From Mycolicibacterium chubuense NBB4 (lineage in GTDB: Bacteria; Actinomycetota; Actinomycetes; Mycobacteriales; Mycobacteriaceae): a DNA stretch of 64,000 bases. The notes under the pieces are model-generated. The model was not told the origin of the DNA and ran no database searches. It was given only the letters and a program-made list of their open reading frames with translations. Of this stretch, positions 58,126-64,000 are shown piece after piece. Where the stretch lies: positions 4,154,001-4,218,000 of the forward strand of contig NC_018027.1 in assembly GCF_000266905.1 (NCBI RefSeq), in the 5' to 3' direction. The position numbers were made by a program, and so were the translations under genes. The first letter of the stretch is position 1; every line of letters begins with the position of its first letter.

Positions 58126-58653
58126 TCAGGCGTTGTCTGCATCACGATGCAGCTTGACGAGCTGCTGATACACCTGTGCGTTGTGGCGGATCCCCTCGAC
58201 CTCGTCCTCACGGAGTTCGCGGCGCACCTTGGCGGGAACACCGGCGACCATCGACCCCGGCGGGATCACCGCGCCCTGCGGCACCACCGCACCGGCCGCG
58301 ACCAGCGATCCGGTGCCGATGGTGGCTCCGTTGAGCACCACCGCGCCCATGCCGATCAGACAGTCGTCCTCGACGGTGCAGCCGTGCAGCACCGCGTTGT
58401 GCCCGACGCTGACGCCGGCCCCGACCCGCGCGGGGAAGCCGGGGTCCACGTGAATCGTGACGCCGTCCTGCAGGTTGGTGCCCTCGCCGATCTCGATGGG
58501 CTCCGCCTCGGCGCGCAGGATCACCCCGTACCAGGCGCTGGCGTTCTCGGCGAGCACGATCTGCCCGACGAGCGTGGCGTTGGGCGCGATCCAGCTGTCG
58601 GGATGGAGCTGAGGCGAGCGCCCGGCGACGGACAGGATCAGTGGCTGCGGCAT
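58126..58653 (-). CDS. Gamma-class carbonic anhydrase-like hexapeptide protein
   Basis: A 175-residue left-handed beta-helix (LbH) protein. The repeated hexapeptides run from PNATLVGQIVLAENASAWYG to GTGSLVAAGAVVPQGAVIPP. Zinc histidines fit TIHVDPGF and GVSVGHNAVLHGCTV, the gamma-CA pattern (Rv3525c/YrdA type). It probably hydrates CO2 or is a metal-binding acyltransferase relative. ATGs occur at 58662 and 58653; the second is used. It is divergent from the SDR gene by 74 bp. Confidence 0.85.
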   Translation of the reverse strand: MPQPLILSVAGRSPQLHPDSWIAPNATLVGQIVLAENASAWYGVILRAEAEPIEIGEGTNLQDGVTIHVDPGFPARVGAGVSVGHNAVLHGCTVEDDCLIGMGAVVLNGATIGTGSLVAAGAVVPQGAVIPPGSMVAGVPAKVRRELREDEVEGIRHNAQVYQQLVKLHRDADNA

Positions 58654-58727
58654 GGCCGCCATCGTAGGGTGTCGACGTTCGCGGCCCGCGTGCCGGAGCC
58701 GAGTGCACCGCATGCGATCCTCGCGTC

Positions 58728-59699
58728 GTGACCACATCGTCTGCACCGTCTGCCCCCACGGCCCTCGACATCGTCGAGGGCGTCGATCTGTCCGGCAAGA
58801 CCGTCGTCATCACCGGTGCCTCGTCGGGATTGGGTCGCGAGTCGGCCCGGGCGCTGGCCGCGACCGGAGCGCAGGTGATCCTGACCGCGCGCGATGCCGC
58901 GGCCCTGGCCGATGCCGAGGAGTGGGTGCGTCGGCAGGTGCGGGGCGCGTTGCTCTCGTGTGTGCACCTCGACCTGGCGTCGCTGGCGAGCATCGCGACG
59001 GCCGCCGCCGAGATCGGCGAACTCACGCCCGCGGTGCACGTGTTGATGAACAACGCGGGCGTCATGTTCACCCCCTTCGGCCACACCGTCGAGGGCTTCG
59101 AAACCCAGTTCGGCACAAACTATCTGGGCCACTTCGAGTTCACCCGCCTGCTCTTCCCGGCACTGGTCGCCGCCGACGGCGCCCGGGTGGTCAACCTGTC
59201 GTCGGAAGGCCACCGGATGAGCGACGTGGATTTCGACGACGTCAACTGGGAGCGTCGCGGCTACGACAAGTTCGCCGCCTACGGTGCGTCCAAGACGGCG
59301 AACATCCTGCATGCGGTCGAGTTGGACCGGCGCCTGCGTGACAGCGATGTGCGCGCCTACGCGGTGCACCCGGGGATCGTGGCGACGTCGCTGGCGCGGT
59401 ACATGACCCGGGAGGACTTCGCCCGCCTCAACGAACGGGCGTCGGCCGCCCGCGGCGACGGCGCGCGCCCGCCGGTGGATGTCACGCGCGACTTCGCGAC
59501 ACCCGAGGCCGGGGCCGCCACCCAGGTCTGGGCGGCGGTCAGCGACGACCTCTCGGGGACGGGCGGGGTCTATCTGTCGGAGTGTGCGATCCGCTCGGCG
59601 GCGCCGTACGCCGTCGACGAGAACCGCGCCCTGGCCCTGTGGGCGCTGTCCGAACAGCTCTGCACCGAGAGGGCGCCGAGTCTGGGCTCGGCGAGGTGA
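58728..59699 (+). CDS. Short-chain dehydrogenase/reductase (retinol dehydrogenase-like)
   Basis: A 323-residue extended SDR. VVITGASSGLGRESARALAA binds NAD(P), VHVLMNNAGVMFTPFGHT follows, and VVNLSSEGHR...YGASKTANI contains the catalytic Ser, Tyr and Lys. It resembles WWOX/retinol-dehydrogenase-type reductases of mycobacteria. GTG start at 58728. The stop shares GTGA with a tetR gene, so the regulator is cotranscribed. Substrate unknown. Confidence 0.85.
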   Translation: MTTSSAPSAPTALDIVEGVDLSGKTVVITGASSGLGRESARALAATGAQVILTARDAAALADAEEWVRRQVRGALLSCVHLDLASLASIATAAAEIGELTPAVHVLMNNAGVMFTPFGHTVEGFETQFGTNYLGHFEFTRLLFPALVAADGARVVNLSSEGHRMSDVDFDDVNWERRGYDKFAAYGASKTANILHAVELDRRLRDSDVRAYAVHPGIVATSLARYMTREDFARLNERASAARGDGARPPVDVTRDFATPEAGAATQVWAAVSDDLSGTGGVYLSECAIRSAAPYAVDENRALALWALSEQLCTERAPSLGSAR

Positions 59700-60283
59700 G
59701 CTCGACCGCGAAGGTCATCTACCTGCGTTCCTACGGCGAGCGCGACCGCGACGACCACCACGTGGTGCGGCGGGTGCTGGACGCGACGGTCGAGATGCTT
59801 CGCGACGTGCCGCTGGCCGAGCTGACCACGCGCCGGATCGCAGAGCGGTCCGGCGTCGGGCACGCGGACCTGTGCGTGTACTTCCGGTCCAGAGACGCCA
59901 TCGTCGCCGAGGTGTATCTGGGCATGCTGCGTGATGCGCCGCTGCACGTGGACGCCGCCGCGCCCGCGCGGGCGCGGGTGGCCGCGTTGTTCGAACAGCT
60001 GCTGATGCTGCCGGCCGACGAGCCCGGCTTGGCCGCGGCATGTTCGAGTGCGCTGATCTCCGCCGAGCCGTCCGTGCAGGCCATTCGCCGGCGCATTCAC
60101 GCCGAACTGCACCGGCGGGTGCGCACGGTGCTGGGCTCCGGCGCGTGGCCAGAGGTCACCGAGACCCTGGAATTCGGTCTGGTCGGCGCGATGGTGCAGG
60201 CCAGTGCCGGGTCGGCCGGCTTCCGCGACACCGCTGACGAGCTGGTGCAGGTGGTCGCGGCCCTGTTGCCCGAGGGCTGCTGA
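59696..60283 (+). CDS. TetR-family regulator
   Basis: A 195-residue TetR-like protein: VVRRVLDATVEMLRDVPLAE, TTRRIAERSGVGHADLCVYF (helix-turn-helix) and FRSRDAIVAEVYLG. The C-terminal ligand domain is short. GTG start at 59696 overlaps the SDR stop (GTGA), suggesting it controls the SDR gene. No operator could be recognised. Confidence 0.85.
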   Translation: MSSTAKVIYLRSYGERDRDDHHVVRRVLDATVEMLRDVPLAELTTRRIAERSGVGHADLCVYFRSRDAIVAEVYLGMLRDAPLHVDAAAPARARVAALFEQLLMLPADEPGLAAACSSALISAEPSVQAIRRRIHAELHRRVRTVLGSGAWPEVTETLEFGLVGAMVQASAGSAGFRDTADELVQVVAALLPEGC

Positions 60284-60364
60284 GCCGGTTCCGTCGCGTC
60301 GGAAAAGCGCAGCTCACAGCGCTGGCAGTAACACTTCGGCCCGCCGTCGCGACACATTCTCGAC

Positions 60365-60394
60365 TTGGCCGTGACCAACCTGTGCACATAACAT
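60365..60394 (+). promoter_or_regulatory. Candidate promoter of fasciclin gene
   Basis: TTGGCC (60365-60370) and TAACAT (60389-60394) are 18 bp apart, 33 bp before the GTG at 60428, in the least GC-rich part of this gap. It fits a SigA-type promoter; a SigK-type motif, known for mpt70/83, was not seen. Confidence 0.4.
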
Positions 60395-60427
60395 GCCAGG
60401 CGACCTGACGAGCATGAGGAGCAGAAC

Positions 60428-61180
60428 GTGAAGACCCGCACCAGCAAGGCCATCGGAGTCGCGGTGGGTGCCGCTGCGATCGCCCTGTCGGTACCGCTGG
60501 CCGTCAACGCCTACGCCGAGCCGACGACGACCACGAACACCCCGGTCGCCGAGATCCCCGATCCTCAGGGGCCCAAGTGCGACGACTTCAAGAAGGCCGT
60601 GCCGAACTGGAAGAGCCTGGCCGACGTGCCGGTAGGCAAGGTGCTCTCGGCCATCCCCGACATCAGCTCGTTCAACGCCGCGGTCTCCGGCCAGCTGAAC
60701 CCGGCCGTCAACATCGTCCCGGTGCTCGAGAACGGGCCGTTCGTCGTCTTCGCCCCCACCAACGACGCGTTCGCGGCGCTTCCGCCCGAGCAGCAGGAGA
60801 TGCTGCGCACCGACCCCGCGGCGCTCACCAAGCTGGCGTACTACCACGTCTTCCTCGGCCTGCTGGGGCCCGATGACGTCAAGGGTCAGCGCCCCAGCCA
60901 GGAGGGCACCGAGGTCGAGGTGACCGGCTCGGGCGGCGACATCAAGGTGAACGAGACCACCAAGGTCGTCTGCGGCGGCATCCAGGCGCAGAACGCCCGC
61001 ATCTACATCGTCGACAAGGTCCTCGATCCCACGGAGGCGCCGGCGCCGATCGGGCGGACGACGGCCAGCAGCACCGCGACGAGCGCGACGTCGACGACTC
61101 AGACGTTGCCCGCCGAGGCCCCGGCGGCCCCGGCGCCGGCGACTTCGCCCGCGCCTGCCGCCGAAGCGCCCATCGGCTGA
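60428..61180 (+). CDS. Exported fasciclin-domain protein (MPT70/MPT83-like)
   Basis: A 250-residue exported protein. Residues 1-31 are a signal peptide (ending VNAYAEP). A FAS1 domain spans about 55-200: GPFVVFAPTNDAFAALPPEQ (H1 motif), LTKLAYYHVFLGLLGPDDV and ARIYIVDKVLDP (H2 motif). Residues about 205-250 are a Thr/Ala/Pro-rich tail. No lipobox cysteine, so secreted like MPT70. GTG at 60428 follows GAGGAGC. Followed by a strong hairpin. FAS1 proteins mediate adhesion; here the partner is unknown. Confidence 0.88.
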   Translation: MKTRTSKAIGVAVGAAAIALSVPLAVNAYAEPTTTTNTPVAEIPDPQGPKCDDFKKAVPNWKSLADVPVGKVLSAIPDISSFNAAVSGQLNPAVNIVPVLENGPFVVFAPTNDAFAALPPEQQEMLRTDPAALTKLAYYHVFLGLLGPDDVKGQRPSQEGTEVEVTGSGGDIKVNETTKVVCGGIQAQNARIYIVDKVLDPTEAPAPIGRTTASSTATSATSTTQTLPAEAPAAPAPATSPAPAAEAPIG

Positions 61181-61185
61181 TCGCG

Positions 61186-61232
61186 AATCTGGCGCGCTCC
61201 GCGACCTACAGCGTCGCGGAACGCGCCAGATT
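61186..61232. terminator. Hairpin terminator after fasciclin gene
   Basis: A 20-bp stem with one mismatch (arms 61186-61205 and 61213-61232, containing TCTGGCGCG) and a 7-nt loop, 6 bp after the fasciclin stop. It may also terminate the convergent acyl-CoA dehydrogenase transcript. Confidence 0.75.
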
Positions 61233-61242
61233 GCGTTGAGTT

Positions 61243-61314
61243 ACGTCGGCGGGCCGACTAGAGCCCACGTCGGCGGGCCGACTAGAGGCCACGTCGGCGA
61301 GCCGACTACAAACC
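61243..61314 (-). repeat. 24-bp tandem repeats carrying the acyl-CoA dehydrogenase stop region
   Basis: Three 24-bp units begin at 61243, 61267 and 61291. Each contains GTCGGCGGGCCGAC (a small hairpin) and, on the minus strand, TAG in the phase of the gene's stop codon. The gene's stop (61306-61308) lies in the third unit, so its 3' end has been copied twice downstream. Confidence 0.8.
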
Positions 61315-62448
61315 CAGGTCGCGGCCGATGATCTCCTTCATGATCTCGGTCGTGCCGCCGAAGATCGTCTGGATGCGGCCGTCGACGTAGTCGCGCGCGA
61401 CGCGGTACTCCATCATGTAGCCGTAGCCGCCGTGCAGCTGCACGCACTGGTCGACGACCTTCTTGGCCACCTCGGTGGCCCACCACTTGGCCTTGGCGGC
61501 CTCGACCGCAGTCAGCTCGCCGTCGACGACGCCCTGCAGACACCGGTCGATGTAGGTCTCGGTGACCTCGAGCTCGGTCTCCATCTCGGCCAGCAGGAAG
61601 CGGTTGTGCTGGAAGCTGCCGATCGGCTGCCCGAAGGCCTTGCGGTCCTTGGCGTATTGCAGTGTCTGGCGCCAGGTTTCGCGTGCGCCGGCGATCGCGC
61701 TGATCGCGATCGACAGCCGCTCCGACGGCAGGTTCTGCATCAGGTGGTAGAAGCCGCGGCCCTCTTTGCCCAGCACGTTGGCGCTCGGCACCCGGACGTT
61801 CTCGAAGTGCAGTTCGGACGTGTCCTGGGCGTGCAGGCCCATCTTCTCGAGCTTGCGACCGCGCGTGAACCCGGGCATGTCGCGCTCCACGACCAGCAGC
61901 GTGAAGCCCTTGTGCCCGGCCTCGGGGTCGGTGCGGGCGACCACGACGACGAGGTCGCTGTTGATGCCCGACGAGATGAACGTCTTGGAGCCGTTGACGA
62001 TCCAGTCGTCACCGTCGCGGACCGCCGACGTGCGGATGCCCGCCAGGTCGCTGCCGGCCCCCGGCTCGGTCATCGCGATCGCGATGATGGTCTCACCGCT
62101 GACGATGCCGGGCAGCCAGCGCTTCTTCTGTTCGTCGTTGGCCAGGTCCTTGAAGTACGGGCCGACGACGTCGTTGTGCAGACTCAGCGCCGGTGCGGGC
62201 ACTCCCGCCTTGGCGATCTCCTCGTCGATGATCGCGTTGAAGCGGAAGTCGTCGCTGCCGCCACCGCCGTACTCCTCGGGCATGTTAAAACCGATGAGGC
62301 CGTGTTTGCCGGCGGCCACATACGCCGAGCGGTCGACCATGCGGTCGGCCTCCCACTTCTCGGCGTTGGGAACGAGTTCGCTGTCGATGTAGCCGCGGAC
62401 GGTGTCGCGGAACGCCTCGTGTTCGGCGTCATAGATTGTGCGCTTCAT
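61306..62448 (-). CDS. Acyl-CoA dehydrogenase
   Basis: A 380-residue FAD-dependent acyl-CoA dehydrogenase. The substrate/FAD loops are IAIAMTEPGAGSDLAGIRTS and DWIVNGSKTFISSGINSDLV; the catalytic glutamate is expected in VQLHGGYGYMMEYRVARDYV (C-terminal) region, and IQTIFGGTTEIMKEIIGRDL closes it. It performs the first beta-oxidation step. ATG at 62448 follows GAGGGAAAAGG. It follows the enoyl-CoA hydratase and thiolase genes on the same strand. It ends in repeated DNA. FadE number not assigned. Confidence 0.93.
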   Translation of the reverse strand: MKRTIYDAEHEAFRDTVRGYIDSELVPNAEKWEADRMVDRSAYVAAGKHGLIGFNMPEEYGGGGSDDFRFNAIIDEEIAKAGVPAPALSLHNDVVGPYFKDLANDEQKKRWLPGIVSGETIIAIAMTEPGAGSDLAGIRTSAVRDGDDWIVNGSKTFISSGINSDLVVVVARTDPEAGHKGFTLLVVERDMPGFTRGRKLEKMGLHAQDTSELHFENVRVPSANVLGKEGRGFYHLMQNLPSERLSIAISAIAGARETWRQTLQYAKDRKAFGQPIGSFQHNRFLLAEMETELEVTETYIDRCLQGVVDGELTAVEAAKAKWWATEVAKKVVDQCVQLHGGYGYMMEYRVARDYVDGRIQTIFGGTTEIMKEIIGRDLGL

Positions 62449-62458
62449 ACCTTTTCCC

Positions 62459-63298
62459 TCACTTGGCTTTCCAGACGGGCTGGCGCTTCTGCGCAAACGC
62501 CAGCGGCCCTTCTTTGGCGTCCTCGGTGGCGAACACCGTCACCACCTCCCGCATCGTGCGCGACCAACCGGGTTCGTCGGCCGCGACCACCCGCTCGTCC
62601 GCACCGACCGCGACGCGCTTGCTGGCCTGCACGGCCAGCGGCGCGTTGACGGTGATCCGCTCGGCCAGCGCGAGCGCGGCGTCCAGCTCGGCCCCGTCCG
62701 GCACGACCTCGTTGATCAGACCCCACTTGAGCGCTTCGGCGGACGTGATCGGCTCACCGGTGAACATCATCTGCAGCGCGACCTTGCGCGGGATCTGGTC
62801 GACGAGGCGGAACACACCACCGGCGGCGGCGATCAGACCCCGTTTCACCTCCGGCAGGCCGAATTTCGCACTCTCCCCGGCCACGACGAGGTCGCTGGCC
62901 AGGGCGAGCTCGGTGCCACCGCCGAGGGCGGTGCCGTTGACGGCGGCAATCGTCGGCTTGTCGATGAAATGGCGGACGTATCCGGCGAAGCCCCACTTGG
63001 GATGGTCGGGGTGACCGATGTTCTCGCCGCGCGACAGCGCCTTGAGATCTGCACCGGCGCAGAACGATTTGTCCCCGGAGCCGGTCACCACGACGGCCCA
63101 GACGTCGGGGTCGTCCTGCGCCTCCTCGAGGGCGTCGCCGAGGCCGATCGACACGGCCGAGTTGATCGCGTTACGCGCCTCCGGACGGTTGATCGTGACG
63201 ACCATGACGTTGCCCCGGCGCTCGACCAGGGCGCCTGCGCTCGACGACGACGAAGGAGGAGTCGGGCCATCCGACCCAGCCGCCGCAGGTTCCGTCAC
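62459..63298 (-). CDS. Enoyl-CoA hydratase/isomerase family protein (EchA-type)
   Basis: A 279-residue crotonase. VMVVTINRPEARNAINSAVS opens the fold, FCAGADLKALSRGE and VNGTALGGGTELALASDLVV form the oxyanion hole, and the loop KFGLPEVKRGLIAAAGGVFR follows. The first 20 residues are low-complexity (Ser/Pro). The GTG at 63298 overlaps the thiolase stop (GTGA). It is 10 bp upstream of the acyl-CoA dehydrogenase gene, so thiolase, hydratase and dehydrogenase form a beta-oxidation operon. Confidence 0.92.
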   Translation of the reverse strand: MTEPAAAGSDGPTPPSSSSSAGALVERRGNVMVVTINRPEARNAINSAVSIGLGDALEEAQDDPDVWAVVVTGSGDKSFCAGADLKALSRGENIGHPDHPKWGFAGYVRHFIDKPTIAAVNGTALGGGTELALASDLVVAGESAKFGLPEVKRGLIAAAGGVFRLVDQIPRKVALQMMFTGEPITSAEALKWGLINEVVPDGAELDAALALAERITVNAPLAVQASKRVAVGADERVVAADEPGWSRTMREVVTVFATEDAKEGPLAFAQKRQPVWKAK

Positions 63299-64000
63299 AG
63301 CAGCTCCAGGATGGTGGCGTTGGCCTGGCCGCCGCCCTCACACATCGTCTGCAGTCCGTATTGAATTCCGTTGTCGCGCATGTGGTACAGCAGCGTGGTC
63401 ATGATGCGCGCGCCCGAGCCGCCGAGCGGGTGGCCGAGTGCGATGGCGCCGCCGTTGGGGTTGAGCTTCTTCACGTCGGCCCCGATGTCCTTCAGCCAGG
63501 CCATCGGCACCGGAGCGAACGCCTCGTTCACCTCGAAGGCACCGATCTGGTCCAGCGACAGCCCCGAGCGCTTGAGCGCCTTCTGCGTCGCGGGGATCGG
63601 CGCGGTCAGCATGATGACCGGGTCGGCGCCCGCGAGCACGGCGGTGTGCACCTTGGCGATCGGCTTGAGGCCGAGTTCCTTGGCCTTCTCGGCCGACATG
63701 AACAGCAGCGCCGCCGAACCGTCGGAGATCTGCGAGGAGTTGCCGGCGTGGATCACGCCGTCCTCCCGGAATGCGGGCTTGAGCTGACCCATCTTCTCCA
63801 GGGTGGTGCCGCGGCGGATGCCCTCGTCCTTGAGAACGGGGTTCCCGTCCTGGTCCTTGATCGCCACGATCTGATCGTTGAAGGCGCCGGAATCCTGTGC
63901 TGCAGCAGCCTTTTCGTGCGAGTCGAGGGAGAACTGATCCAGCGCGGCGCGGTCGAAGCCCCACTGCTGGGCGATCATCTCGGCGCCGATCCCCTGGTTC
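63295..64000 (-). CDS. Acetyl-CoA acetyltransferase (thiolase), C-terminal part
   Basis: A 235-residue fragment; its 5' end lies beyond the window. NQGIGAEM leads in at the edge (positions 63976-63999), then the thiolase blocks VNEAFAPVPMAWLKDIGADV, GGAIALGHPLGGSGARIMTT (catalytic His) and MCEGGGQANATILELL (second Cys). It removes two carbons as acetyl-CoA in beta-oxidation. It starts the operon with the hydratase and dehydrogenase. The nucleophilic Cys89-like residue is outside the window. Confidence 0.93.
   Translation of the reverse strand, partial: NQGIGAEMIAQQWGFDRAALDQFSLDSHEKAAAAQDSGAFNDQIVAIKDQDGNPVLKDEGIRRGTTLEKMGQLKPAFREDGVIHAGNSSQISDGSAALLFMSAEKAKELGLKPIAKVHTAVLAGADPVIMLTAPIPATQKALKRSGLSLDQIGAFEVNEAFAPVPMAWLKDIGADVKKLNPNGGAIALGHPLGGSGARIMTTLLYHMRDNGIQYGLQTMCEGGGQANATILELL

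Overview
The window is high-GC chromosomal DNA of a mycobacterium, probably an environmental or rapidly growing Mycolicibacterium-type species. The evidence is gene content: FbiC (coenzyme F420), MshB (mycothiol), LpqW and PimE (PIM/LAM envelope glycolipids), an MmpL transporter, Rv1157c/Rv1158c-type Ala/Pro-rich exported proteins and a fasciclin-type exported protein. GTG starts are frequent and 4-bp ATGA/GTGA overlaps are common. From memory, gene order follows M. tuberculosis Rv1141c to Rv1178 in reverse, with extra blocks inserted. There is no rRNA, tRNA, CRISPR array, IS element or prophage.

Layout. 0-2.8 kb: PucR-type regulator end, fdxC-dapC, YceI protein. 2.9-7 kb: DUF2231 membrane protein, FAH-fold hydrolase, fbiC. 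7-14.1 kb: mshB with a 35-codon ORF and a membrane protein, ClC channel, lpqW, typA, small zinc-ribbon membrane protein. 14.2-22.1 kb: complete respiratory nitrate reductase operon narK-narG-narH-narJ-narI, all tightly overlapped. 22.2-28.3 kb: mutT2, phhB, pimE, two Ala/Pro-rich exported proteins, DUF1059 protein, nitroreductase, degenerate resolvase domain, HhH-GPD protein.

28.5-41.9 kb looks like an accessory block. It holds small orphan proteins, two PPOX-fold proteins, a methyltransferase, a sulfane-sulfur cluster (rhodanese; operon of persulfide dioxygenase-rhodanese fusion, thioredoxin and a 54-residue Cys-rich protein; separate rhodanese), and a LytS/LytTR two-component system feeding two DUF485 plus solute:sodium symporter pairs. 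Two ATACC...GGGGTAT operator-like palindromes sit 65 and 67 bp upstream of the two divergently regulated-looking sulfur units, in the manner of CsoR/CstR-family sites.

41.7-50.3 kb: DUF5302 protein, F420/PPOX protein (Rv1155-like), two leucine-carboxyl-methyltransferase-like genes around a DUF1697 gene, GntR regulator, sirtuin, mmpL-tetR-methyltransferase operon, DoxX protein, a 43-residue ORF with its own terminator. 50.4-64 kb: lipid catabolism, with nitronate monooxygenase-type enzyme, SDR, mcr, enoyl-CoA hydratase, a frameshifted MFS gene, CAP-like secreted protein, CPBP protease, NAD-binding protein, gamma carbonic anhydrase, SDR-tetR, fasciclin protein, and an acyl-CoA dehydrogenase / hydratase / thiolase operon cut by the window end.

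Functionally the window joins anaerobic nitrate respiration, redox cofactor and thiol metabolism (F420, mycothiol, persulfide, thioredoxin), envelope glycolipid synthesis and acyl-CoA degradation. The most interesting part is the sulfane-sulfur block. Small proteins and some 3'-end tandem duplications are also described. Family assignments and synteny come from reading and memory, not from database searches.
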